Shown in pieces: positions 36,176-46,322 of a stretch of 64,000 nt of DNA (positions within the stretch are counted from its first letter, which is position 1; each line of letters starts with the position of its first letter). Position numbers and translations under genes: made by a program. The stretch covers positions 62,001-126,000 of the forward strand of contig NW_025940919.1 in the NCBI RefSeq assembly GCF_000764305.2. The letters are read 5' to 3'. The notes under the pieces are model-generated. The model did no database searches. It had not been told where the DNA came from and saw nothing but the letters and a program-made list of their open reading frames with translations. The stretch comes from Hyalella azteca (lineage: Eukaryota; Arthropoda; Malacostraca; Amphipoda; Hyalellidae).

Positions 36176-36511
36176 TCATACAAACAATTTTTCGTACCAC
36201 CTTGCAACGTTCGCAATGTTTGACATTAACGCCCAGTTTTTGATGGCAACAGTTGGCAAATTTTTTTCATGGGGCTTGAAAGCTTTAGAGGATTTTTTAA
36301 AGGCCGTATTAAGAGCCGAGGCTGGCGTGTTATCTGCAAACCGGTCGTGTCGGGGCGAGAGTTCGAGAGAAGGTTCGACGTAGGTCGTGTGTTGTAGCGC
36401 TTGTTGAGAACCTTGTTTAGCAAGACTATAATTTGTCGTCGCCGTTGACTGATAATGCGGACAAGAGTGCGAGGAATCCGTGGCTGGATGGCCACGTGAA
36501 TTGATTTTGTC
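36176..36511 (-). pseudogene. Decayed coding segment with Cys/His cluster (unrecognised)
   Basis: Two overlapping minus-strand frames stay open for about 100-110 codons. The frame ending at the stop 36176-36178 reads PATDSSHSCPHYQSTATTNY, then YVEPSLELSPRHDRFADNTP. In a third frame, starting near 36265, a Cys/His-rich stretch appears: CCHQKLGVNVKHCERCKVVR, then KIVCMKSGF. This is a C-C-x10-C-x2-C-like spacing resembling zinc-binding tails of transposases or a worn zinc finger. Further along the strand is an acidic EASELAGRDSDEDDE. The shift between frames suggests a frameshifted relic, possibly of a DNA transposon. Confidence 0.3.
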
Positions 36512-36529
36512 CTATGGCAGCTCAAACAT

Positions 36530-37162
36530 TCTTAAATTGCATCGAGATTACATGTTGTTCTGCTCGACTCTTTCTTGTAAATCTGTAAGCGTTTTGCCAA
36601 AGGACTTTTTCGTTTCTTTACAATTGCGCGTTGTAGGATTTGTGTAATATTTTTTGCCTACTTGCGACGTACACTTTGTATTATAGTATTTTAATTAAAC
36701 AGAGGCGTTTTGAAGCGTAATTCAATTGTGATACATTATCCGACCATTATTGATTTAACGCTCCTACCCAGAATTTTTAATCGTAAATACTGAAGTTTAA
36801 GAATTTGCTCATTTATACTGTTTAGCTCGTCATCTTAACGAAACTTAACTCTGAATTAATCAAGAATTATATACTGTAAGGATTCAGTATTTGCAAAAAT
36901 ACAGAATTCAATTAAATTTTAAATACCTTGTGCATGAACTCAGCGTCTTTTTGTCCTATTGAACACTTTTTCTGAGCATCGCTAACTAGGTATGGTAATC
37001 ACTTTAGAGTTCAAAAATCTCTGTCTCAGTGAGCGCCATGCATTATAGGACTTACATTAAAAACCAAACAAGACCAGTAAATTGTAGAGCTTCTTTGTGT
37101 CTTATATGACCTTGCCAGACGAATGTCCTTGCCTGGCCCTTGCCCTTCTCAACCCGCCTTGA
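36530..37162. other. AT-rich non-coding stretch
   Basis: No supported gene or repeat. Confidence 0.5.
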
Positions 37163-37261
37163 CGACAACCATTGCAGGTTGAATGGATAGCGCCGATATC
37201 TACAACCACAAAAAACGAATACTTCGACTTGAGAGGAAATGTGCTTTGTCTCCAGGCCTGA
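37163..37261 (+). pseudogene. Short fragment resembling a Polinton/Maverick structural protein
   Basis: Open frame of 32 codons between stops, reading RQPLQVEWIAPISTTT, then NEYFDLRGNVLCL. The layout (a short lead, E-[hydrophobic] plus Pro/Ser/Thr, then a Tyr-x-Asp-Leu motif and a hydrophobic strand) is what I would expect near the N-terminus of the F54H12.2-like proteins carried by Polinton/Maverick elements. The match is short and no second fragment is found nearby. TTGCAG before GTTGAATGG could also be a splice acceptor. Treat as a hint only. Confidence 0.2.
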
Positions 37262-37681
37262 GGATGTTGTGGTGACAGCTCTCGGAAGACGGATGTTGAT
37301 TATTAGGAATATTTGAACTCAAAGAATGATTAGTTGTGTAAATTATGGTCGGTGCTCATTAATCACTTCGAAATACACGCTTGATCTACATGAATTGTAG
37401 TTAGAACTCGTGAGTTATTTTTTAACTATTGTAACTTGAAAAGATGGGATTTCATCGTGAAATATTTTAGCATGCAAATGACAGATCAATCCTACTTCCC
37501 AAATTATATAAATTTATTTACGACAGGACAAAAAATCATTAAAATATAATCTTAATTAGAAATGCATAGCTTCAGCAAATATCGTCAATAAATTCAAGTT
37601 TGAATCTGTGATTTCCTGGGCAATCTTTGGGTTAAAAAATCCTAGACAATAAAAAGTTGAATCCAAATTAATGCATGAAAG

Positions 37682-37942
37682 TTAAATTATAACGCCCCAA
37701 ATTAAGAGAAAAACAATAACTAACATCAGCAAAATAAGAATTTGAGAACAACCAGCAAGACGTCTCGCCTCTTTCAAAGGCGTCTCTAGCTCTGCTCCGG
37801 ACTGGTTTTTCAGACAACCACTTAGGAATGAATCGCAAGAGGTTGGTCTTATGACCAACAAAAAATCAAAGCTTTTATCGAACTGATAAACTCGGCGACT
37901 ATGGCTGGCTGGAACCTTGTAGACCTCCGCATGTTGCGCCAC
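37682..37942 (-). CDS. Possible small tail-anchored protein (unrecognised, weak)
   Basis: An 86-codon frame with an ATG, polar for about 65 residues, then a hydrophobic C-terminus (ILILLMLVIVFLLIWGVII) that ends the protein, the layout of a tail-anchored membrane protein. There is no homology I recognise, and no promoter, splice site or poly-A signal was identified. AT-rich DNA readily yields hydrophobic runs, so this is more likely chance than a gene. Confidence 0.15.
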   Translation of the reverse strand: MAQHAEVYKVPASHSRRVYQFDKSFDFLLVIRPTSCDSFLSGCLKNQSGAELETPLKEARRLAGCSQILILLMLVIVFLLIWGVII

Positions 37943-37959
37943 ATAAACGAACTTGATGT

Positions 37960-38410
37960 CTTGATGTAAAACAGAGCTAGTGATGATGGCCTAATGTCTT
38001 GATGTAAAACAGCGCTAGTGATGATGGCCTAATGCTTTGATGCAAAACAGCGCCAATGATGATGGGTTAATGTCTTGATGTAAAACAGCGCCAGTGATGA
38101 TGGCCTTATGTCTTGATGTGAAGCTATGACAGTATAATGCACTATATGTCTTGATGTAAAACAGCGCCAGTGATGATGGCCTAATGCCTTGATGTGAAGC
38201 AATGAATGTATAGTGCACTGACGTCTTGATGTAAAACAGCGCCAGTGATGATGGCCTAATGCCTTGATGTGAAGAATGACAGTGTAGTGCACTAATTATG
38301 TCTTCATGTAAGACATGAGATAACTAGGTCGCAACGAATAAGATATGTCTTGATGTAATACAATTACAGCGCCGTGATGCTGGTCTAATGACTTGATGCA
38401 AAACTTCATC
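37960..38410. repeat. 38-bp and longer tandem repeats, GTCTTGATGTAAAACAGC
   Basis: Basic unit GTCTTGATGTAAAACAGCGC plus CAGTGATGATGGCCTAAT. Some copies are extended with TGATGTGAAGCAATGACAGT and ATAGTGCACT, giving alternating short and long units. Confidence 0.9.
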
Positions 38411-39404
38411 TGCTGATGCAGAGATGCTCTGGCAACGAAACTTATTTGGGATCCTCTTCGTATTCATGCAAATTTTATTGATGCATTAGATCTGTGATGC
38501 GATCAAAAATTGACAACCAATTTTGCTAATTTTCATCATTTAATACCCTGTATCTCAATCGTATTTTAACGATAGGAGACTTAAATATATTATACCCTAG
38601 AATAAATATAGAAATTACTGGACATATTACTATAGTCTTGAACTGAACATAAGCAATTTCTGCTTATGAACACGAGCAAACGTGGTATTTCCCATTTTCG
38701 CAATCCGACGTCTCGCTTGAAAATTCGAGTATATACAAATGCGGAAAGCTGTAATTCTGGCATGCCTTAACCGTTTAGCAATATTTTAAATTCCACATTT
38801 AAATCCAAATCAATATCCTCGAATTCACGTATTTTTACTACCCATCTGCATCAAACTTTCAAATAGATTTCTATCACTGGTTTTGCTAATACTAGTTTCC
38901 GTATTGATTTGATTTTAAATTTAGAATAATTAGATATTAACAAAATACATTAACACGTGTCTTTCAAAGATATTTATATCAAAAAAAGTGCAACGTATGC
39001 GATGTCAGCCTTATGACATCACAGGAGTCCCTGGAGATTGTCTGCTCAGGAGTCCTGATGTTCTTACCACTCGACCGCTCTTCTCCATAACGAACACTGA
39101 CACGAATTACGCACAACCTTTGAGCCTCTAAATGGATTTTGTCGGACAAAACTCAGGCCGCGTCGCTGTCCATGGAGGGTTCGGTTTGGTCGAATACGTA
39201 ATTTTGGAAGCTACTCGGCGGTTTTTTCTGATCGAGCGGAAACGGAAAATCTTTTAATAATTTTACGAAAGCTTCATGCGTGCAAATTAAGTGTTGGGAA
39301 ACGCTGGATCGTTGTCAATTACAATCACTGCTTTGCACCGATCTATCTAATGACTAGGAGAATTAATCTCGTGGCTAACATAGAAATAGAGCAAAGCAAG
39401 TGAT
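38411..39404. other. Non-coding stretch
   Basis: Nothing recognised. Somewhat GC-richer at 39000-39220 without a supported open frame. Confidence 0.5.
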
Positions 39405-39540
39405 GAATTTTAGTACGGACCATTGTGTTAATGCTGGTAAACTGATTGCGGAAAATTAGTTATTACAATTCATGATTATCAGTGACCGTAATGGCATGGA
39501 GGCTAAGTTGGACTATCCGTATATGTATATATAGCTGGGC
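39405..39540. repeat. Dispersed repeat shared with 43735-43875
   Basis: Both copies carry GGTAAACTGATTGC, TTACAATTCATGATTAT, AGTGA, ATAGGCTGAGTT/GGAGGCTAAGTT and GGGCCT. Similarity is clear but interrupted. Function unknown; probably an old transposon fragment. Confidence 0.7.
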
Positions 39541-39585
39541 CTTTAACAATAACACGTAGAAAATTGTTTCATATTTCCAAAATGT

Positions 39586-39702
39586 GAGACGCCTTTTGCT
39601 TGTAGCATTCATACTCCCTTTACCCGTGCAAAAGTTTGTCAGGATGACCCACACAGAGCAAAACGTGCATCGCTATTTGTACGAAATCCTACTTATTTCT
39701 CC
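39586..39702 (+). mobile_element. Family A element, partial
   Basis: Contains GACGCCTTTTGC, the core GTTTGTCAGGATGACCCACA and the right arm GTGCATCGCTATTTGTACGA. Confidence 0.6.
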
Positions 39703-40030
39703 AATACAGTTAAATACATGAGACCACAGCACCTAAATATCGTTCACTCGGACGAATTGGACAGTGTATGTATACTGTAATGACAGTTGACTGTAGATCG
39801 CTGCTGTCCTAACTGTTAACAGTGTTGGGTTAACCGTGACAACCTCACCACACACAACCCTCCTCGAGCGTGATCCTCTGTAAACAAACTTGTTTGCACG
39901 CGCCTTCACGGGTAAACCGAGTGTCTCAGGCCTGTCTTGTGATCACAATACTGTTAGTTCTTCAATAGAGAAATACAAATTAAATCGTCTCATTATAATG
40001 TAACAAAATCACAGGTGGTCAGTTAATTAA

Positions 40031-40200
40031 AAAAAATATAACTCAGTACTTTCTGCAGTGAGTGACAGAGAGCGCATTTTCTCGTCGACGAAAACGTGAA
40101 GTCACGGACGGACAGACAGACGGACAGACGGACGGACGGACGGACATGACGGACATGGCGAGCACAATAATGCATTTTTTCATAAATGAGAAAATGCGCT
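40031..40200 (-). mobile_element. Family B element, copy 4 (inverted)
   Basis: Reverse-oriented: AAAAATATAACTCAGTACT, GAGTGACAGAGAGCGCATTT, TCTCGTCGACGAAAACGTGA, a (GGAC)n/(GACA)n tract, GGCGAGCACAATAATGCATT and GAGAAAATGCGCT. The palindrome is damaged (TTTCTGCAGTGAGT). Confidence 0.87.
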
Positions 40201-40237
40201 AAAAAGTATGCATGCTAGTTAAGTATTAACTAAAAGC

Positions 40238-40382
40238 TTAAAAGCAAAGAAAACTCCACAAAAATTCATAGTATCTTTAAAGAAAACGTTTCGGAGATCA
40301 GCTCCATCGTCAGTTCGAAAATTCTCCGAAACGTTTTCTTTAAAGATACTATGAATTTTTGTGGAATTTTCTTTGCTTTTAA
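40238..40382. mobile_element. 60-bp foldback hairpin element
   Basis: Two 60-bp arms (40238-40297 and 40323-40382) are reverse complements with a single mismatch (ACTCC against ATTCC), separated by a 25-bp loop TCAGCTCCATCGTCAGTTCG plus AAAAT. The arms run from TTAAAAGCAAAGAAAA to GAAAACGTTTCGGAGA. The sequence after the right arm (TTGCGATGCAAGCAAACCAG) matches that after the hairpin at 61152-61258. The TTTCGGAGATCAGCTCC phrase recalls repeats near Penelope-like elements, but this is memory-based and unverified. Confidence 0.85.
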
Positions 40383-40549
40383 GTTTTTAGTGAATTTGCG
40401 ATGCAAGCAAACCAGTGACAAATTACTAGTTAAGTATATTTCAATCTACTGCATAATTATTCCATCTTGATCCACTCAAACATGTCTCAACTTTTATTCG
40501 CATCGCATTTCAGCCACTCTGCTTTCCCCGCGACACATTGCATGCACTT

Positions 40550-40876
40550 CTTCATTCAAGAAAATTAATTTGTCCAAATAGTGACACTTTTTATATAGCG
40601 CATTTTCTCATTTATGGAAAAATGCACTATTTTGCTCGCCATGTCCGTCCGTCCGTCTGTCTGTCTGTCCGTCTGTCCGTCCGTCTGTCCGTGGCCTCGA
40701 GTTTTCGTCGACGAGAAAATGCGCTCTGTCACCCACTGCAGTGAGTACTGAGTTATATTTTTTCTAATTTACCACTGGTACGCCCTTTTCGTCTAGGGCA
40801 AACTAGGTCAGGATGATCCATGCAGGGTAAAAAGTGCATCGCTATGTGGACGAAGTTTCGCTCATTACTCTGAGTG
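40550..40876 (+). mobile_element. Composite: family B copy 5 inside family A
   Basis: Left A arm TTTGTCCAAATAGTGACACT, then a complete B element (40597-40763: AGCGCATTTTCTCATTTATG, (CYGT)n, CGACGAGAAAATGCGCTC, a damaged palindrome CACCCACTGCAGTGAG, GAGTTATATTTTTT), then the A centre ACGCCCTTTTCG, core AAACTAGGTCAGGATGA and right arm GTGCATCGCTATGTGGACGA ending TCTGAGTG. Confidence 0.85.
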
Positions 40877-40920
40877 CTCCCTTATAGCCTCCCCCTGAAT
40901 CCCTAAAGATCGGTCCCCAT

Positions 40921-41288
40921 ATATTCAAGAAAATGAATGGTTAGTTTGTCTAAATAGTGACACCTTTTAGCGCATTTTCTCATTTATGGAAAAAATGCAC
41001 TATTGTGCTCGCCATGTCCGTCCGTCTGTCCGCCTGTCTGTCTGTCTGTCCGTCCGTCTGTCCGTGGCCTCGAGTTTTCGTCGACGAGAAAATGCGCTCT
41101 CTGTCACTCACTGCAGTGAGTACTGAGTTATATTTTTACTAATTTACCACTGGTACGCCCTTTTCGTCTGGGGTAAACTGGGTCAGGATACGCCTACTTA
41201 TTCTGGGATAAACTGGGTCAGGATGACTCACATAGGGTAAAAAGTGCATATAGCTATGTTGACTAAGTCTCGTTCATTGCCCTGAGTG
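40921..41288 (+). mobile_element. Composite: family B copy 6 inside family A
   Basis: Same arrangement as the preceding composite, with B at 40969-41137 and an internal partial duplication of the A core (AAACTGGGTCAGGATACGCC, then AAACTGGGTCAGGATGACTC). The flank CCCCCTGAATCCCTAAAGAT follows both this and the previous composite, so the pair arose by tandem duplication of about 415 bp. Confidence 0.85.
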
Positions 41289-41484
41289 CTCCCTTATATG
41301 CAGGCTCCCCCTGAATCCCTAAAGATCGGTCCCCATATATACCATTCTTTTTTCCCAAACCCCCGCCCTCCTAATTCCCATATATCACCGGGGTCCCGAC
41401 GGAGGGTTCCATAAATCAGCTCATTCTTGGCTGCCCATAAACCCATATTTTGGTTTATGCCGCAGCTCCCTTGACGCGCATAAT

Positions 41485-41690
41485 TTAGGCAGCCGACACT
41501 GGATACGAGACTTGCTGGATTTGCTTAGAAAATATTTATTTGCAGCAGATTTCATTTGAAGGGACTCTCATTTATTTCATTTATTTATTTGAATGTTTGG
41601 AAATTTGCAATTAATACGTTGCAGCCGACACGGGATTCGAGACTTGCTGGATTTGCTTAGAAAATAAAAAATATTCAGATTCAGATTTCC
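41485..41690. repeat. Tandem duplication, offset about 133 bp
   Basis: CAGCCGACACTGGATACGAG and CAGCCGACACGGGATTCGAG are each followed by ACTTGCTGGATTTGCTTAGA. Confidence 0.85.
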
Positions 41691-42296
41691 TTAGAACTAA
41701 TATTTATTTTTTATTCATTTGAAGCAGATATGTAGCATATAGGCAGTAAAACCGTATATAAGAGACTTAGAAAGATTACATGTTTAAGAAAAGGAAGATT
41801 GCAGATGAGAATCACTTAAACATTTTATTTTCAATGGAACAACGGCTAAACGTACGTTGTAAACAAAGTTTTTGCAATGGGCTTTTATTTTGTTCAAGCC
41901 GATGCCCTGCTAATGTTATTGTAATTTTTTAAATAATATATGGAAATTTGCAATACGTTGTAATTTTTTACAGTTTTTATGCCTTGGTTGATCGATCAAG
42001 CTGGGTTACATTCAATATAAAATTTTTGACCGCAAAATGGTAACTCATTTTAACTTTGGTTAATTATAGAAACCCCAAACAATTTCACTGAATCATTTTT
42101 AATGCTAGAAGAAAAGTAGAAAAAATATTTTGCTAAAATAAAGTCACCCCATACACAAAATTCGTAGGTCATTAATATAATGTCCAAAGTCTTGAGTAAT
42201 CTTAGAATGGAATTAATAATTCTCATTCACTCCTCGCCTCGACTCTTAAGTTTCGGTTCATTGCCTTAACATGTCCCTCGTCCCTTACGCGGCTTT
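41691..42296. other. AT-rich non-coding stretch
   Basis: No supported feature. Confidence 0.5.
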
Positions 42297-42700
42297 GAAT
42301 TTTAATAAGGTTTTCAATATTGTATTGGAATATTCTCGATGCTTTTCTCAGCCCATGCAAACTCCTGTGACCGAGAATCGTGGCTGGAGCGTCGGACGAC
42401 ATTTTTTTTTATTTTTCGGTAGAATTAACTGAAACTTATTAAGTTATTGTTACCGATGCTTTTTTGCCTATAACACAACGTTAAAATTGTGAAATTGTGT
42501 TTTAATAAGGTTTTCAATATTGTATTGGGATATTCTCGACGCTTTTCTCTGCCCATGCAAACTCTTGTGACCGAGAATCGTGGCTGGAGCATCGGACAAC
42601 ATTTGTTTATTTTTCGGTAGAATTTACTGAGATTTATTATGTAATTGTTACCGATACTTTTTTGCCTATTACACAACGTTAAAATTGTGAAGTCAATAGT
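42297..42700. repeat. About 203-bp tandem duplication
   Basis: TTTTAATAAGGTTTTCAATA at about 42299 recurs at about 42500. Both copies include CTGTGACCGAGAATCGTGGC or CTTGTGACCGAGAATCGTGG and TTACCGATGCTTTTTTGCCT or a near match. Confidence 0.87.
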
Positions 42701-44771
42701 GGACGCTAAAATTATAAGCATAGTAGATATTATGATCAAATTTTAGCGATGAATCGCACATTGCACATTGTGAGAGATAACAATTGCACAACTTCACCAC
42801 ATGTCTACTTAATAATTCATTCAAATTTATATTAAAACAAACGTCGAAAACTTGACATTTTTCATTAAAAACTAACTCGAGATTATTACATTACTCCGGT
42901 AGAGACGCCTGCTATGTGCTTAAAAAGAATAGCATTATGGCAACCGCATGCGGCCGCCATTATGTTTTAATTCTGCCTCACACTCTACGGACAATTCACA
43001 CATGTTTACAACAATGTCCCAAAACTTCCACAACTTTACCACGTCAATAGACGTTGTACGTTGGAATATGAGGCGTTGGAATATTAGTAATCATATTCCA
43101 TAACATTTGCCAAGCACTTCTATAATTTTTTTGTTCAAAAAATAAATTAGTGCAAAGAAAAAAACAAGTAGTTCGTAAGCAATGAGAGATGCCTATTAAA
43201 TTCCTGTGCACTTTTTATCTTCACATGTCATTAGATGATATTTTTAGACATATTTGTTCCATGCTCTAATTTTTTCAATTGAATTTCATTAAGATAGCTT
43301 TCCACGTTATCATATAATCAACCCGACAGGAATATTATTATGTATTTTTCATCTATAACCTTACCTGCAAACGTTCAACCTATACATGCGTTCACATATC
43401 AATGGCGCTATATATTGTTGTCTTGCACGTCTTCAAACGAAATGCAAACCCTACTTAAATTTTTCTGCTCTTAATTGTTTTGAAAATTTGTAAGTTTCTT
43501 TCATTGTCAATGTCTTAATTTGTCTTATTCTGTTCTTAATTATATACTTCTGATAGTTAATTAAATTCTCATTATGTTTTAAACATTATATAGTCAAATT
43601 AAATTCCAAAGAGTTGCTCATATGAGGTGGAGCTCTAATGCCGACACCACAAAAATCTGCAACTGGAATCTAAACGAGATTCCAATCACAGTTCAAATAT
43701 TATAGAAAATATGAAGTTGTGAATTATAATATATAGTGCGGACCAGCTATAGTGCATGCACTGTTCATTTTGGTAAACTGATTGCTGAATATTAGTGATT
43801 ACAATTCATGATTATTAGTGAGCATAATACCATGTATAGGCTGAGTTAGAGTATCTCTGGGCCTATAACAACGTCAGGTTAAAGTGCACTTAAAATTTAG
43901 TAATTGGCACTGTAATTCCTACGCAATTTTGGCCCTTAATTGACACTGCTCGTTTTAATTCACACGCCGGTTGGATTTCGACCAGGTTGATTAATTAGTA
44001 GAATTAATTAACTGATTCATTTTTAACTAAACCAATGCCTGCTGAAGGAAACTCTCTCTATACTATAGGCATTAATTTACGTATAGAATTGATCACTCGC
44101 ATAATCTATTCATTGGCAAAGAGTTAAATTTCTCGCTATAAATTGCTATCACTCATCAATTATCACAATCCCCAAAACATTACATTTTCAGTTAAACTTA
44201 AAGGAATATCACAAACGTGCCTTTAATTCGCTTTCAATCATTATTATCACAAATACGAGGATTCTGCTATCATTTCTAACCCTATATACCTGATCAGTAA
44301 CATTTATCCACAACACAAGGCCTATAAGCAATGGAAAGTAAGACTAATTTATTAACAATGACCAATGACTAAAACTATTGATTCAAATATATGTACGGCC
44401 CGCATTCATTCTCTCATCGACTGATTTTCATTAGAATTTGTTGGTAAGTAGAGAATGGCAAATGTTTCACAAACAAACTTAATTGATTGGTGTACGACGG
44501 AAAAGTTTTATAAAGTTAAGTTTAAAATATAATACACTCCTTAAAACTTACTGTCATATGTACTCAAATTCAATGGAAGGCAAACTTATTTATTTTCAGC
44601 TGCCACTGTGTCATGCCTTAACATTTCCTCGGTCGCAACAACTATATAACAAAAGATCGCGTTTAGCTCACGAGTATTTAAGCTGCTCCCAAATTGAAAA
44701 TTAAAGCCGGTCAGTTGGGCACATACACGGCCAGCCATAAACCGCCCATGATGCTCAATTGGATAAGAGTG
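42701..44771. other. Non-coding stretch
   Basis: AT-rich apart from a second copy of the 39.4-kb dispersed repeat at 43735-43875. Open frames at 44483-44704 (plus) and 44586-44774 (minus) overlap each other and have no support. Confidence 0.5.
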
Positions 44772-44785
44772 CACGTGTGCACGTG
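44772..44785. promoter_or_regulatory. Two CACGTG E-boxes 8 bp apart
   Basis: GTGCACGTGTGCACGTGTGG holds two palindromic CACGTG sites at 44772-44777 and 44780-44785, about 560 bp before the exon at 45346. CACGTG is a known binding core of bHLH factors. A role here is inference only; it could equally be a GTGCAC dinucleotide-type repeat. Confidence 0.25.
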
Positions 44786-45345
44786 TGGAGGCGTGAGGGA
44801 CGCATTAAAGCTAATCTATTTCGCCACGGCAGAGACCACGGATATACGGCCGGACCGTGATAATTAATCTACAAATTTGGAGCAGCAAAATGTAATAATT
44901 TTGACGAGATTTAAGTAGGAAGACGAATTTTAATGGTGATAGTCATTCACTTTGGCATAATTGAAGTAGAAGAATGGATATTGATTGTAACATTCATACA
45001 CTTTGACAGAAATTGGAGGTGAAAAATGCATATCAATAGTAACATTTATACTTTAGGTACAAATTCTTCTATCAATCAGCACTCAACTATAGAAGGCATC
45101 AAATTCTCAACTCTTTGGGTTATTGGTCCAGAAAATATACGTAAAATGACCGCAGTAATTTATGTGATGAAGTTATAACTTTGAGTACCGTTAAAATGTG
45201 TGCTGATGAAAATAGTAGCTATACTAAAATTATTCTAACGTCAATCTTGTTTTGTTTTCTTTAACCCTAATGAGATAGAAACGATTAGAATTACACGAAA
45301 ATATTATTAAATTTTTAAAATTAATTTTGTATTTATTTTTTGCAG

Positions 45346-45891
45346 TTGACTGGCTTCCACACATCGGATAACCCCGCGTTCCCTCAGTCCCACTCCCCGT
45401 ACTCCCCTCACACAGACCCTAGAGGGGCGGTCCAGCAGCCGCCCCCTCGGTCTTCCTCATCGAACGGACGTCATTCCCTCACTCCTGGCTCCCCAATGGC
45501 GGTTTCCCCGACCTGTGGGTCCCCGAGCACGTCAACCCAAAGCTCGTATTCCCCATTTAACATGTCGCAATCCCCACATTTCACCCCATACCAATCAGAT
45601 GCTCCCCAAAGAGGGTTTAGTGAACCTCTCTCAGCGAGATCGTTTATAGACCAGCTGCAACATCAATTCTATCAACAACCCCAACAGTTGGGGTTCAGTG
45701 GTCAATCCCCACAACAACTTCCCCACCATCTTTACCAGCCCCAAATTGGCCCCATGAGAGGGGCTGAACAGGGCGCGACGCCCCCCTTGCTGCCAGATAT
45801 GAACTTAGTGAGACATCCGTACTACAACATCAATGCCGGTAATCATGTCGCTTCCACCGGTACTCAAAATTTTACTACTGGTGAATGTTAG
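45346..45891 (+). CDS. Coding exon, Ser/Pro/Gln-rich protein, probably a transcription regulator (unrecognised)
   Basis: A strong acceptor (TTTATTTTTTGCAG ending at 45345) opens a GC-rich segment with one frame free of stops for 181 codons, starting LTGFHTSDNPAFPQSHSPYS. The peptide has SP/SPxS repeats (SPYSPH, TPGSPMAVSPTCGSPS, SYSPFNMSQSPHFTPYQ), then SFIDQLQHQFYQQPQQLGFS and a Met/Pro/His-rich tail with PPLLPDMNLVRHPYYNINAG. There is no folded domain; Ser-Pro sites could be kinase targets. The stop at 45889-45891 gives FTTGEC at the end. A GTGAAT donor at 45881 (after ACTACTG) is a good alternative, since the sequence from 45881 on is a degenerate non-coding repeat, so the true end is 45880 or 45891. 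It may be the partner of the exon at 6229 (both phase 0, same strand, similar composition). The gene family could not be identified. Confidence 0.75.
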   Translation: MTGFHTSDNPAFPQSHSPYSPHTDPRGAVQQPPPRSSSSNGRHSLTPGSPMAVSPTCGSPSTSTQSSYSPFNMSQSPHFTPYQSDAPQRGFSEPLSARSFIDQLQHQFYQQPQQLGFSGQSPQQLPHHLYQPQIGPMRGAEQGATPPLLPDMNLVRHPYYNINAGNHVASTGTQNFTTGEC

Positions 45892-46190
45892 TTATACATG
45901 GTTAGTGATAATTATGAACGGTGAATGCTAGTGATGTATGTTAGGTGCTAGTGATAAATGACTCTTTAATTTAGCTAAAGATGACCGAAAATAATTGTGC
46001 GATCGAGCCTTGTTAAGCTCAGTTCATTTTTCGATGTCGCTGATGGGAGGCGATTGGTAGCCGTCAAAAGCGGTGCTTGCAGCATGGCTTGCGTCGGTGT
46101 CCCTATAAACAAAGTCTGGGTACCTAATGCTTGGGGATACGGTGAGTGCTAATGATACATGGTGAGTGTTAAAAATCTATATTGAGTGCT
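45880..46190. repeat. Degenerate GTGAATGCTAGTGATACATG repeats
   Basis: Variants at 45881, 45921, 45945, 46143 and 46163, separated by unrelated sequence (45965-46140). The first unit overlaps the last codons of the exon and contributes both its TAG stop and a possible GT donor. Confidence 0.65.
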
Positions 46191-46257
46191 TCGTGTGCTT
46201 GCACACATGGGTGGATGTGTGAGTTGTAGCAGTGCAGTTGTAGGAGAGTTAAAGCAG

Positions 46258-46322
46258 ATTGTTGCGATCAATCCTACTTGATTGTTGTGATCAATCCTTG
46301 GATTGTTGTGATCAATCCTACT
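46258..46322. repeat. Short tandem repeat GATTGTTGTGATCAATCCT
   Basis: Three to four 19-22-bp copies, each holding the palindromic TGATCA. Confidence 0.85.

Noticed and set aside
44745..44800. tRNA-like start (GCTCAATTGGATAAGAG)
   Set aside because: Resembles a tRNA D-arm, but no B-box (GGTTCGA) or acceptor pairing follows at the right distance.
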